64,000 nucleotides of DNA from Lunatibacter salilacus (GTDB lineage: Bacteria > Bacteroidota > Bacteroidia > Cytophagales > Cyclobacteriaceae). Every line of letters starts with the position of its first letter. Position 1 is the stretch's first letter. Of this stretch, positions 53,427 to 62,099 are shown piece by piece. The notes beneath the pieces are model-generated. The model worked only from the letters and a program-made list of their open reading frames with translations. It did not search any database and was not told the origin of the DNA. Position numbers and translations under genes: made by a program. Location of the stretch: positions 1 through 64,000 of the forward strand of contig NZ_VOLC01000021.1 of the NCBI RefSeq assembly GCF_009797935.1, in the 5' to 3' direction.

Positions 53427-54014
53427 CTACTCTGACAACAAAAACACCGTCATACTTCTCGGACCGTGGGCACCGATAACCAGGGACTGCTCGATATCGG
53501 CTGTTTTTGATGGTCCTGCGATAAAGACTCCATACCCTGGATCATCTACTTTGATTTTTTCATAGACCGCATGCATATCACGCACCAGGTGGCGGCTCTC
53601 AATGACCACGGCTAGGTGCTGCGCAATAAAGGGCAATGCCCGGTGAGCCAAATTCTCCTCAGGCATCCAGATAGCAGCGTTTTCCGCCACCGCCCATGTG
53701 CCCTTCAAAACCGCTAATTCCACTGCTTCCAAATCATGGGGATCCAGTATGGTGGTAATATCCAGGCTACCCTTTAGCTCAGGTATCAGGGATACTATCT
53801 GTAGTTTTTTGTCAAAATGAACCTGTAGGTAGGAAGAGATTTCTTCTAAACGTTTGATAACAATTGTCTTCCCACCGTTTAACAAGCTGGCCTGCTGAAA
53901 ATGTTCGATCAACTGATTTATTTCCTCCTTAGGGTATGAGAGGTGCTCCGGTAACCCTGTTGCATCGGGCTTGTTTTTTTTGACAGCTGCCAGTATTTGT
54001 TCCTTACTACTCAT
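53427..54014 (-). CDS. lutC: Lactate utilisation protein LutC (LUD domain)
   Basis: LutC is the LUD-domain subunit of the LutABC L-lactate oxidation complex. The 195-residue protein (from ATG 54014) contains EEISSYLQVHF, LKGTWAVAENAAIWMPE near residue 110, LPFIAQHLAVVIE and VFIAGPSKTADIEQSLVIGAHGPR near 160, all LutC-like. Upstream in-frame ATG 54089 would overlap lutB by 76 bp. The preferred start shares one base with the lutB stop (TAATG), as expected for translational coupling. Confidence 0.93.
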   Translation of the reverse strand: MSSKEQILAAVKKNKPDATGLPEHLSYPKEEINQLIEHFQQASLLNGGKTIVIKRLEEISSYLQVHFDKKLQIVSLIPELKGSLDITTILDPHDLEAVELAVLKGTWAVAENAAIWMPEENLAHRALPFIAQHLAVVIESRHLVRDMHAVYEKIKVDDPGYGVFIAGPSKTADIEQSLVIGAHGPRSMTVFLLSE

Positions 54015-55387
54015 TACTTTCTGTTTTTCTTGTACCATTCCTTGAAACTTTCCTTGGGAACCTCCGGCAGGTCCCGCTTTTTTCCCCATGCGTTGAGCTT
54101 GGTGTATATAAGGCTGGCCGGTGTAATTTTCAGTGCGGTTCGAGCCGATTTTCCCATAAAATTATACCATGCCGGGCTGCCCAACACTTTCCCGGCCAAC
54201 TTCATCGACCACTTTTTGGCGGGTTGTGCATCCCCCTCTTTCGTGATAACCTGTCTCCATTTGTAGAGCTGCTCGTGGATATTGATCTTTACAGGACATA
54301 CATCCGAACAAGAACCGCAAAGCGTGGAGGCAAAAGGGAGGGTGCTATGTTTTTTCAAGTCTATCCCAGGTGATAAAATCGATCCGATCGGTCCGGGTAC
54401 AGTAGATCCATAGCTAAATCCGCTGCTTCTTCGATAGATTGGACAGGTATTCATACAGGCCCCACAGCGAATGCACTTCAGGGAGTTGCGGAAATCTTCC
54501 CGGCCAAGCTGCTCCGTTCTGCCATTATCTACAAGGATTAGGTACATCTTTTTTCCTGCGGATGGCCTGTGAAAATGCGAGGTATAGTTAGTGATGCTTT
54601 GCCCTGTGGCGCTTCTAGCCAAAAGCCTTAAATACACGCCTAGGTCGGCAGCCCGAGGGATAAGTTTCTCAATACCCATACAGGCAATGTGAACATCCGC
54701 CAAATGGGTGCCCATATCGGCATTTCCCTCATTCGTACAAACCACAAATCCGCCAGTTTCCGCAATACCGAAATTCACCCCTGTTATGGCGGCATTGGCT
54801 TGGATAAATTTTTCCCGTAGGTGAATACGGGCTGCCTCGGTCAAGTACTGGGGATCATCCGCTCCAGCGTCAGTGCCCAGGTGCTTATGAAAGATATCCC
54901 CAATTTCCTTTTTCTTCAGGTGGATGGCTGGCATCACGATATGACTGGGCACTTGGTCGTTAAACTGAATGATCCTTTCTCCCAAGTCGGTGTCCACTAC
55001 GTCGTATCCCTTCTCTTCCAGAAAGTGGTTAAGCCCACACTCTTCGGTAAGGATGGATTTACTTTTAACCAGGTTTTTCACCTTGTTTTCCTGAAAAATA
55101 CGGTACACGTGTTCGTTGTGTTCCTGCGCATTTTTTGCCCAAAGAACCTCTATTCCGTTAGCTGTGGCATTTTTTTCAAACTGAACCAGCAATTCATCCA
55201 AGTGGGACAGTACATATTCTTTGATCTGTGAGGCATTTTCACGCAATACTTCCCATTCCGGAAGTTTTTGAGCAGCAGTATCCCTTTTGGTACGGACATG
55301 CCATAAGGTATCGTCGTGCCAATGGGTCCTTTCCTCGTCCTTCAAAAACTCGTCTGCCGCCGCTGCGTGGGTTTTGTATACCGCCAT
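54014..55387 (-). CDS. lutB: Lactate utilisation iron-sulfur protein LutB
   Basis: The 457-residue protein combines an N-terminal LUD domain (SILTEECGLNHFLEEKGYDV near residue 128, GVNFGIAETGGFVVCTNEGNADMG near 200) with a C-terminal 4Fe-4S ferredoxin domain: CIRCGACMNTCPIYR near 303 and CGSCSDVCPVKINIHEQ near 355. This is the LutB/LldF order. With LutA and LutC it oxidises L-lactate to pyruvate, passing electrons to the quinone pool. It lies 29 bp downstream of lutA and shares a base with lutC. Confidence 0.94.
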   Translation of the reverse strand: MAVYKTHAAAADEFLKDEERTHWHDDTLWHVRTKRDTAAQKLPEWEVLRENASQIKEYVLSHLDELLVQFEKNATANGIEVLWAKNAQEHNEHVYRIFQENKVKNLVKSKSILTEECGLNHFLEEKGYDVVDTDLGERIIQFNDQVPSHIVMPAIHLKKKEIGDIFHKHLGTDAGADDPQYLTEAARIHLREKFIQANAAITGVNFGIAETGGFVVCTNEGNADMGTHLADVHIACMGIEKLIPRAADLGVYLRLLARSATGQSITNYTSHFHRPSAGKKMYLILVDNGRTEQLGREDFRNSLKCIRCGACMNTCPIYRRSSGFSYGSTVPGPIGSILSPGIDLKKHSTLPFASTLCGSCSDVCPVKINIHEQLYKWRQVITKEGDAQPAKKWSMKLAGKVLGSPAWYNFMGKSARTALKITPASLIYTKLNAWGKKRDLPEVPKESFKEWYKKNRK

Positions 55388-55416
55388 AATTCATTGATTT
55401 TTTTTGGGTTGTACGA

Positions 55417-56145
55417 TTAGGAATGAATTGAATTTCCGTTGAGAATCTCCGCAATATGCATGATCTTTACGGGGCTTTTTTCTCTTTTTAGGAGTCCCTC
55501 CATATGCATAAGGCAGGACATGTCAGCCGCCGTAATCACCTCCACCCCCTTACTCAGGTGGTCAGCGAGCCTGTCCTTTCCCATCTGTACAGAGATGCCT
55601 TCTTCAAAAACTGCAAAGGTTCCTCCAAAGCCGCAACATTCATCCTTTCGGTCCAAGGTTACCAGTTCCAGACCAGAGACCTTTTCCAACAGGCTGACGG
55701 GTTTGTTAAAATCCACACCCACAATCTCCGAAGGCTTGGCCAGATGCAGTCCGCGCAGACCGTGGCAACTAGAGTGAAATCCCACTCGGTGGGGGAAGCT
55801 GACGTGCAATTCCTCTACTTTCAGCACATCAGTAAGAAACTCGCAAAGTTCATATATTTTCGGCCCTGTCCCGTCATGGGAAAGAAGGTGCTCTTTGACG
55901 TGCAAAGTACAGCTGCCGGAAGGAGCGACTATGTATTCGAAATCTCCAAAGTTTTTCATAAAGAGTTCCCCGGCATCCTTTCCATATTGTTCATATCCCG
56001 AATTGGCCATTGGCTGACCACAGCAGGTCTGATCCATGGGGTATGTTACATCTACTCCAAATTTCTCCAACAACTCCAACGAAGCGATGGCCGCAGAAGG
56101 GTAAAACTGGTCTACATAGCAGGGGATAAATAGTCCTACGTTCAT
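55417..56145 (-). CDS. lutA: Lactate utilisation Fe-S oxidoreductase LutA
   Basis: The 242-residue protein (from ATG 56145) has two CCG domains: DQTCCGQPMANSGYEQ near residue 38 and DRKDECCGFGGTFAVFEEG near 180, preceded by FHSSCHGLRGL. These cysteine-rich motifs bind the Fe-S or haem centre in GlpC/LutA-type proteins. An earlier in-frame ATG at 56178 adds 11 residues unlike the family. It is the first gene of lutABC, so the promoter should lie at about 56146-56260. Confidence 0.93.
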   Translation of the reverse strand: MNVGLFIPCYVDQFYPSAAIASLELLEKFGVDVTYPMDQTCCGQPMANSGYEQYGKDAGELFMKNFGDFEYIVAPSGSCTLHVKEHLLSHDGTGPKIYELCEFLTDVLKVEELHVSFPHRVGFHSSCHGLRGLHLAKPSEIVGVDFNKPVSLLEKVSGLELVTLDRKDECCGFGGTFAVFEEGISVQMGKDRLADHLSKGVEVITAADMSCLMHMEGLLKREKSPVKIMHIAEILNGNSIHS

Positions 56146-56749
56146 TAGGGTTATATTACAGGTTTTAAACCAAGACAAGGAGGTAAAGTTTACCTTTGGT
56201 TCATAAAGATACTTATCAAAATAGTCAGGTTCAAAGATATCGTGTTATTTAGAAATACTGTCCTGTACTATGCTGTTGAAAAATTTGATATTCGTTGATA
56301 TTGGATATTGATGGATATTATGAGGTAAATGAAATATGGTGGATATACGGTAGAAACATGGCCTACGGCCGAAATAGGGTGGAAATAGGACGTTATCGAA
56401 GAAAGAAATTGAAATATGGTAGATATACGGTAGAAACATGGCCTGTCGGCCGAAATATTGGGGAATTGATACTTGCAGAAAATGTATATTGATATTGGGA
56501 CTGGATTGAAATATGGTTGAAAAATGGCCCAAGACCTAAATAGAGCGGTAATATTCGATGTCGAAAAATATAATTTTGTTATCGGCCCCGTTAGGGGTCA
56601 GATGTGGGTAGAATGGATCGATTTTTCTTCCCAGTTTTGGCGCCCAAGAAGGTTGAAATAGCATTACCTCTCCGCCAAAACCCGAGTCTATTAGTGTTAG
56701 CAACACACAGAACGTTGATTTACGGAGCTCTAGATAAACGAACGTTGCT
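56146..56749. other. Gene-free region with repeat array P1
   Basis: About 600 bp without a supportable gene. It contains GATATT-rich stretches (56290-56330) and two GGCC palindromes in near-identical blocks (56360 and 56440), and holds the lutA promoter at its left end. A 65-codon frame at 56295-56492 is made of the repeats and is not a gene. Confidence 0.7.
56282..56540. repeat. GGCC-palindrome / GATATT-rich repeat array, left (P1)
   Basis: Two near-identical 50-bp blocks contain GAAATATGGT, GATATACGGTAGAAACATGG and a palindromic core: GGCCTACGGCC at 56360-56370 and GGCCTGTCGGCC at 56440-56451, each followed by GAAATA. A run of GATATT and TTGATATTGG flanks them. The same elements occur in the opposite orientation at 59440-60095. 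Confidence 0.75.
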
Positions 56750-57205
56750 TCAATTTTGAATTTCTACTGAAATTTCCTGTTGGGCAAATTCGTTTGGAAT
56801 AATGCCAAAGCAGTAGATAACCCCTCTTCCTGTAAAATCAGAAATATCAATTTTTATTTTATACTCCAGGTCGGTATCGCCTATTCTATAAAACCCCTGA
56901 TCCCTAAAAATGGGAAACCCCATAGATTCAAATCGAGTGGCTAACAGAAAAAAGTTACTGAAATCAACTTCCGGAAGCTCGACGTTGCAGGAAGCGAGTA
57001 CTTCAAAATCTTCTGGGTTAGTGATCCTCATGCTGTTTTGTTGTGAAAAACTATCCTCAACGTTTTCATCCAAGCAGGTAAACGAATACATCCAATAGCT
57101 GTCTACCGGTATTTCAGTTACTGTGGGCTCTTCTTGACTTTCAACGCATGAAATCAAAAGCGTTAAGAAAATCAAATAACTTACTTTTGACTTAGGTTTT
57201 TTCAA
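56750..57205 (-). CDS. Small lipoprotein of unknown function
   Basis: A 151-residue protein with a lipoprotein signal (YLIFLTLLISC, lipobox LISC near residue 20) and an acidic mature N-terminus (VESQEEP), which in Bacteroidetes is compatible with surface export. The rest has two cysteines (FTCLDEN, ASCNVEL) and a likely beta-sandwich but no recognised domain. The end, FTGRGVIYCFGIIPNEFAQQ, loosely resembles the remnant at 57885-58022. It is the first gene inside the repeat-bracketed island. Confidence 0.6.
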   Translation of the reverse strand: MKKPKSKVSYLIFLTLLISCVESQEEPTVTEIPVDSYWMYSFTCLDENVEDSFSQQNSMRITNPEDFEVLASCNVELPEVDFSNFFLLATRFESMGFPIFRDQGFYRIGDTDLEYKIKIDISDFTGRGVIYCFGIIPNEFAQQEISVEIQN

Positions 57206-57350
57206 TTTATTGGTTTTTCAGGTCCTAAACTAATGATACGAAAAAATTTTAGATGTTTTAAAATTCAAATTTTCTCATTTAGAGCTTTCGATTTAATCTT
57301 TCTGCGACCGCAATCTTCAATTTAAAAGAGTAAACGTGCGGAACGGAACT

Positions 57351-57857
57351 TCAATCAACAGGCTTGAATAATAGGTATTTCCTTGGATCATGAAACAAAG
57401 CAAGTCCTTTAGTTGAGATTTGATACAAATACACTTTTTTCATTAACTCAATATATAAATATCCATCAGGGGTTTCACCTGCATAGGTGCTAGGCGCAAA
57501 TAGAGAGAGGTCAATCTTGTTTGCTTCCAGCGGCGGCAGAAGAACGTATTCCCTCCAAACAATATTAGATGAAGTAAACCCCTCCAAAACGCCATCTTCC
57601 TTAAAAGTCAACGTAAAGCTCCTCTCCTGGCTATCTTCCGCCAACTTTATTGTATTCCGAGTCGCATCCACAAAACCTATCAGCTTCCATTTTGTGCTAA
57701 TCAAGGGAAGAGAGGAATAGTCCTGGTTGTTGGAAATTTGGCTTAAAAAAACCTCTCCCTCCGGTAATTCTTCGCCCTGACATCCTTGTAGTAGAAGTAG
57801 AATAAAAAATACTCCCAAAATAAAGACCCAATTTAGACCGAAAACTATTAGCTTCAT
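57351..57857 (-). CDS. Small lipoprotein, paralogue of the 58077 gene (META-like)
   Basis: A 168-residue protein with lipobox LLQGC near residue 26 and then an acidic stretch (QGEELPEGE). The mature part has a first strand like KWKLIGFVDA and a closing segment YQISTKGLALFHDPRKYLLF. Both are repeated in the neighbouring gene at 58077-58586 (EWQLIGFVNG, YQISTKGLALHYDTQKYLLF), so the two are paralogues. The W-x-L-x-G start and closing strand recall META/HslJ-like domains, but this is a weak match. Function unknown. Confidence 0.65.
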   Translation of the reverse strand: MKLIVFGLNWVFILGVFFILLLLQGCQGEELPEGEVFLSQISNNQDYSSLPLISTKWKLIGFVDATRNTIKLAEDSQERSFTLTFKEDGVLEGFTSSNIVWREYVLLPPLEANKIDLSLFAPSTYAGETPDGYLYIELMKKVYLYQISTKGLALFHDPRKYLLFKPVD

Positions 57858-57884
57858 TTTTTATTTATTTAATTAAAATCCATT

Positions 57885-58022
57885 TTACCTCACTTCAATG
57901 GAAACCTCCATATCCACCGTTACCGGAACCCGATTAATTATTCCCGCATCTTTTACAAAAGAGCAGTATGTTCCGCGAGGAACTGATTCGTTTTCGGGAT
58001 TTTCATCCCAAAATTCGCTTTC
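57885..58022 (-). pseudogene. 45-residue gene remnant, possibly related to the 56750 lipoprotein
   Basis: On the minus strand an open frame reads SEFWDENPENESVPRGTYCS, then FVKDAGIINRVPVTVDMEVS, and IEVR before TAA. It has no start, and in-frame stops lie immediately upstream. The PRGTYCSF to SIEVR stretch looks like the end of the 56750 gene product (GRGVIYCF to SVEIQN). It is probably a decayed relative. Confidence 0.4.
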
Positions 58023-58076
58023 TTATTTTCATATTATGTGTGGAAAGGGATGATTTCTTTACATGACCCTCTTAAA

Positions 58077-58586
58077 TTAATGGGGAGAATTATTTGTTTC
58101 CCCCGGTTTGAATAACAGGTACTTTTGCGTATCATAATGTAGAGCGAGTCCTTTTGTCGAGATTTGATACGTATATACACTGTTCATGGAAGCTATAAAA
58201 GGATCATCATCTGGAAATCTGGCCGCTTCTGTGATATCCCTGAAATCGGAAACGAGCAGTTGTTTATTTGTTAACGTATAGCTTCCGTGTGTCAGATTGG
58301 CCGCCGTGCGACCCGAGACCACACCACCCACATGAAAAGTAAGCGTATACCCGCCGGGTGCTTGGGGTAATCTTATGCGGCTCCCATTTACAAACCCGAT
58401 AAGTTGCCATTCGGTCTCTATCAAATCAAGAGAGACGTAGTCCGTATTATCCGGAATTTGGGTCAACCGCTTTACGTCCGCACCCTCTCCGTCCGGAAGT
58501 GCACTTTCCTGACATCCAACTATCAATAGCAGTAACATTACTACCAAATAATGCCTTTGGAGAATATATCTGGAAAGTGGATTCAT
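58077..58586 (-). CDS. Small lipoprotein, paralogue of the 57351 gene
   Basis: A 169-residue protein with signal peptide and lipobox IVGC near residue 25, then an acidic stretch (QESALPDGEGADV). It shares the closing YQISTKGLAL and KYLLFKP, plus LIGFVNG, with the 57351 gene product. Length is nearly identical. No enzymatic motif is seen. The pair likely arose by duplication inside the repeat-bracketed island. Confidence 0.65.
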   Translation of the reverse strand: MNPLSRYILQRHYLVVMLLLLIVGCQESALPDGEGADVKRLTQIPDNTDYVSLDLIETEWQLIGFVNGSRIRLPQAPGGYTLTFHVGGVVSGRTAANLTHGSYTLTNKQLLVSDFRDITEAARFPDDDPFIASMNSVYTYQISTKGLALHYDTQKYLLFKPGETNNSPH

Positions 58587-58880
58587 ATTAAAGCGGGTTT
58601 ATTTGACATGTTAGCATTTTGGCATTGTTGGGTTGGCCAAGTGCATAAACCATACGATCCAATCAGCAAGGCAGGAAACGATACACTCTCAACCTCAAGT
58701 ATAGTAATGGTATATATTCCTGACGAAATATTATCCGATACTGCTACAAGGTAAATAAAGAAACTGATCAAAGACAATCAGTTGAAGGAATCTACAATAA
58801 ATTCGGAAAGAAGATTAAAAAAATATTGATGACAAATTCAGCTAAATGCGATGTCAAATACAAGCCAAAAATCTAAAAAA
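58587..58880. other. Gap between two lipoprotein genes
   Basis: About 290 bp separate divergent lipoprotein genes. Open frames on both strands (58551-58754 and 58583-58777) share no recognised family and run into a neighbour, so they are not called. Promoters for both genes are expected here. Confidence 0.4.
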
Positions 58881-59306
58881 ATGAAAAAGCACATGCCTAC
58901 TTCCAGAAACCCTTTTATTGTGATTTTATTGATGATGTCCTTCCTGATATTTTCTTGTAACAACGACGACGAGCCAGGGGGAGTGGAACTCTACCAAGGC
59001 ACTTGGAGTGGAACTTATTCAGGCGATGTTGACAACGGCACTTGGTCGGTACAAATCAATGAAATGGGCGGTATTTCAGGTACTGCCACCTCCACTGTGA
59101 TGTCCATGAATTACGGGCTTACGGGAACCGTAAATTCCGACGGAGACTTTCTTGCAACCTCTGGATCCGCCACCACCGGAACGACCTTTACCGGAGTGCT
59201 TACTGCTACGAACGGGCAGGGAACTTGGGAAAACAATCAGTCGGGATTATCCGGAATCTGGTCAGGAAACAAGCTGGGGGAATCCGGAAATGGAATAAGT
59301 TTTTGA
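58881..59306 (+). CDS. Small lipoprotein with glycine-rich beta repeats
   Basis: A 141-residue protein from ATG 58881 (an earlier ATG at 58851 gives 151). The signal ends in lipobox IFSC near residue 25, followed by an acidic NNDDEPGG stretch that suggests surface export. The mature part is rich in Gly, Thr, Ser and Trp, with alternating patterns such as YQGTWSGTYSGDVDNGTWS and GTWENNQSGLSGIWSG, a likely beta-barrel or sandwich. No family recognised. It faces away from the other island genes. Confidence 0.55.
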   Translation: MKKHMPTSRNPFIVILLMMSFLIFSCNNDDEPGGVELYQGTWSGTYSGDVDNGTWSVQINEMGGISGTATSTVMSMNYGLTGTVNSDGDFLATSGSATTGTTFTGVLTATNGQGTWENNQSGLSGIWSGNKLGESGNGISF

Positions 59307-59439
59307 ATCTATTTAGTTTCTCCGACATCCAAACAGAATTTGTCGATTAAGGTGACAGTAAAGAGAAAAGGTACCTCTTGTTATATTGTCTGTTTCGCAT
59401 AGCTTTAGGCCATAATTTGATCCGCTAAGGTCCGATTTC

Positions 59440-59535
59440 TATTGTATTTCTACAATGTTTTGGCCGTAGGCCATATCTCAACCTTATTTCGGCCCATAGG
59501 CCTAACTTGCCTGACGGCAGGTTTCCAGCAAATTC
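59440..59535. repeat. GGCC-palindrome repeats, middle block
   Basis: GGCCGTAGGCC (59462-59472) and GGCCCATAGGCC (59491-59502), flanked by ATATCTCAACC and TTATTTCGG, then a TGCCTGACGGCAGG hairpin near 59509. These are opposite in orientation to the P1 array. Confidence 0.7.
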
Positions 59536-59632
59536 ACGAAGATATTTTCTTCTTATATATAATAAAAATCAAAGGCCTTTGTAAATTCAAACTATATTGT
59601 TAGGAATAATCAAATCAATTTCGATTAATTAG

Positions 59633-59785
59633 ATGAGAAAAAAGCGGTTTGTATACCAACCTTCCAATGGGCAATTTATAACCCGAATGAGCTTTGTGAA
59701 CGAAAAAGGTTTGAATATGGCGTTTGTTGATTTTGAAAATGAGGATAAACTAAATTTTGTTAGTTTTAAAATTGATAGAGAATAA
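59633..59785 (+). CDS. Possible 50-residue protein with its own terminator
   Basis: The ORF runs ATG AGA AAA to GAA TAA and encodes a basic N-terminus (MRKKRFVYQPSNG), then QFITRMSFVNEKGLNMAFVD and an acidic end (FENEDKLNFV ... DRE). A perfect 10-bp stem terminator starts 1-2 bp after the stop. It lies between the middle and right repeat blocks. No family is recognised, so it may be a toxin-antitoxin, phage-like or structural peptide, or not a gene at all. Confidence 0.45.
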   Translation: MRKKRFVYQPSNGQFITRMSFVNEKGLNMAFVDFENEDKLNFVSFKIDRE

Positions 59786-59787
59786 AA

Positions 59788-59825
59788 AGCACCGCCAGTT
59801 TTTTACGTGGCGGTGCTGGTTTTCG
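59788..59825 (+). terminator. Strong terminator after the 50-residue ORF
   Basis: AGCACCGCCA and TGGCGGTGCT pair perfectly over 10 bp around a 10-nt loop, with A's before and GGTTTT after. Confidence 0.75.
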
Positions 59826-59934
59826 TCATAGAAGCAGCAATTTTGTACGCAATAAATAGTCGGAGTACTTTATATTACCCCCTTTTCGAGCAACCGCTTT
59901 AGTCGGGATTTCCGCTTATTTTCGACTTTGTCCA

Positions 59935-60095
59935 TAGACCCTATTTCAATATAATTTCGGCCGTAGGCCATACCTGCCGGCAGGCTCGTTTCTACAAAAT
60001 CTCCCCGATATTTCAATTTACTTCCAATATCAATTAATATCTAATATCCACTAATATCAATTCACCAATATTTCGGCCGATAGGCCATATTTCAA
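59935..60095. repeat. GGCC-palindrome / GATATT-rich repeat array, right (P2)
   Basis: GGCCGTAGGCC (59959-59969) and GGCCGATAGGCC (60075-60086) with CCTGCCGGCAGG near 59973, then AATATCAATTAATATCTAAT and related runs. This mirrors the GATATT-rich P1 array at 56282-56540, in reverse orientation. Confidence 0.75.
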
Positions 60096-60099
60096 TTCA

Positions 60100-61842
60100 T
60101 CACCCAATATTCTTTTTACTCAACTGATCAATAATATACTCTGAAGTTCGGATAGACAATGCCATAATGGTCCAAGTCGGGTTCTTGTCGGCCTGGGAAA
60201 CGAAGGATCCGGCATCCACGACAAACAGGTTTTTACACTCATGGGCCTGGGCATATTTGTTGAGCACGGAGGTTTTCGGGTCGTCTCCCATTCTGGAAGT
60301 ACCCACCTCGTGAATGATCCTGCCGGGTGCAGCCAATCCGTACTGGGTTTCGGTTCCGGGCTTGTTGCCCAGAATTTTTGCCCCCATCGCCGTGAATATC
60401 TCCTCAAAGGTATCCTGCATATGCTTGGCCTGCTTCACTTCATGCTCTGTCCACTTATAGTGGAAGCGCAGCACGGGAATACCAAACTTATCCACCACAT
60501 TGGGGTCAATTTCGCAATAGTTGTCATATTGGGGCACGCTTTCTCCCCGGCCCGCAATGCCGATGGTGGCACCGTACACGCTGCGGATATCTTTTTTCAG
60601 ACCTGCACCATATCCTCCGTTGGTACCTGGATTTCCAAATTCATCTTTTATGTTCTGCCGCATACTATCCATACCAAAGCCGAAGCCATAATTTGGCATA
60701 CGCATTCCCCCTCCAAATTCTAAGTGGTAACCTCGGGGGAAATCTAATTTTTTGTTATCCAGCCACCAAGGCGTATACACGTGCATGGAGCCAGTCCCAT
60801 CCTCATTATATTTGTCTCTTCCCAGAAATTCCGGCACCAACGCTGATCGGCTGGCACCTGTGGAATCATGTAGATATCTTCCAAGCGTTCCACTACTATT
60901 GGACAGCCCATTGGGATGCTTTGGGGAGCTGGAATTCATCATGATTCTGGCTGTCTCACAGGCTGATGCACCAAGAACTACTACTCTTGACTTGAGCTTA
61001 TATTCCTGCATGTCCACTTTACTCACAAAGGAAATTCCCGTGGCCTCTCCGTTTTCATTTGTGGTAACTTTTCGGACCATCGCATAAGTGTACAGGTCTA
61101 CATGGCCTTTTTTGATGGCAGGCTTAACCAATACTGTACCGGCTGAGAAATCCGCATACACCTGACAGGCCCTGTTACACTGGGCGCAGAAGAAACAAAC
61201 ACCCCGCTCATTGTTGACGGGACGGGTCAAGATGGAAATCCGGGAGGGAATAACCGGGATATTGGCTTTTTTGCCACCCCTCATAAATGCAAGTTCGTGT
61301 AGTCTTGGCTTGGGAGGAGGAAGGAAAAATCCGTCCGGCTCGTTCCGTATTCCCTCTTTGGTACCAAAAACACCCACAATTTTATCCACCCTGTCATAGT
61401 AGGGTTTTACATCATCATAGCTGATAGGCCAGTTATCTCCTAAGCCGTCAATGCTTTTTCGTTTGAAATCATCCGGACCAAAGCGCAGCGATATTCTACC
61501 CCAGTGGTTTGTACGGCCGCCCAACATACGTGCCCGAAACCAATCGAACTGAGTGCCGTCCTTTCTGGTATAGGGTTCACCTTCAATTTCCCAACCTCCA
61601 TAAGCCGCATCAAAATCCCCGAAATCCCGAACGGTACTCGCCCCTCGTCGAGGAGATTCCCAAGGGTATCGCATCTGGGTTCGGTATTCTTCTAGTGCCG
61701 GGTCGAAGTCGCTACCCGCTTCTACTACGGCAACACTCAGCCCAGCCTCCGAAAGGATTTTGCTGGCCATTCCCCCTCCCGCACCGGAGCCCACGATAAT
61801 GGCGTCATATACTTCTGTCGATGATTTGATTTCAAAACTCAT
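60100..61842 (-). CDS. GMC-family FAD-dependent oxidoreductase
   Basis: The 580-residue protein has the N-terminal FAD-binding motif DAIIVGSGAGGGMASKILSEA near residues 13-33, the GMC pattern RARMLGGRTNHWGRISLRF near 105-123, a CFFCAQCNRAC segment near 218 and a C-terminal FVVDAGSFVSQADKNPTWTI near 548. Such Bacteroidetes enzymes oxidise sugars or alcohols in the periplasm, often with a gluconate-dehydrogenase small subunit; none is seen here. The N-terminus lacks a signal peptide. It is divergent from the dehydratase gene across about 260 bp. Confidence 0.88.
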   Translation of the reverse strand: MSFEIKSSTEVYDAIIVGSGAGGGMASKILSEAGLSVAVVEAGSDFDPALEEYRTQMRYPWESPRRGASTVRDFGDFDAAYGGWEIEGEPYTRKDGTQFDWFRARMLGGRTNHWGRISLRFGPDDFKRKSIDGLGDNWPISYDDVKPYYDRVDKIVGVFGTKEGIRNEPDGFFLPPPKPRLHELAFMRGGKKANIPVIPSRISILTRPVNNERGVCFFCAQCNRACQVYADFSAGTVLVKPAIKKGHVDLYTYAMVRKVTTNENGEATGISFVSKVDMQEYKLKSRVVVLGASACETARIMMNSSSPKHPNGLSNSSGTLGRYLHDSTGASRSALVPEFLGRDKYNEDGTGSMHVYTPWWLDNKKLDFPRGYHLEFGGGMRMPNYGFGFGMDSMRQNIKDEFGNPGTNGGYGAGLKKDIRSVYGATIGIAGRGESVPQYDNYCEIDPNVVDKFGIPVLRFHYKWTEHEVKQAKHMQDTFEEIFTAMGAKILGNKPGTETQYGLAAPGRIIHEVGTSRMGDDPKTSVLNKYAQAHECKNLFVVDAGSFVSQADKNPTWTIMALSIRTSEYIIDQLSKKNIG

Positions 61843-62099
61843 TGTGGATTACTTATTTGGTCTATTATTATTTTTCGTGGCCTAATATAGGTAACAACTT
61901 TTTATTGAAAATTGATTTGCGAGGATTTTATCAAATAAAATTTTAATTTCGGGATATCAACCACTAACCTTATACGGCAAAAAACCGGAATAGTACTACA
62001 TGTCAATTTAGGGGGATTCCCTTCCTTTACCACAGGTCTTGGTAACGAATCGATCAAACCTGTATTTTGACCATTAATCAAAAAAATAACCTTATTACT
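61843..62099. other. Divergent promoter region between GMC oxidoreductase and dehydratase genes
   Basis: About 257 bp with AT-rich stretches and no ORF. It should hold two back-to-back promoters. An in-frame TTG at 62067 would add 11 residues to the dehydratase but ATG 62100 is preferred. Confidence 0.4.

Noticed and set aside
56295-56492. 65-codon frame in the P1 repeat array
   Set aside because: The sequence is the repeat itself (GATATT and GGCC blocks) and is not protein-like.
58551-58777. Overlapping frames of 64-67 codons between lipoprotein genes
   Set aside because: No signal, family or ribosome binding site, and one frame overlaps the 58077 gene.
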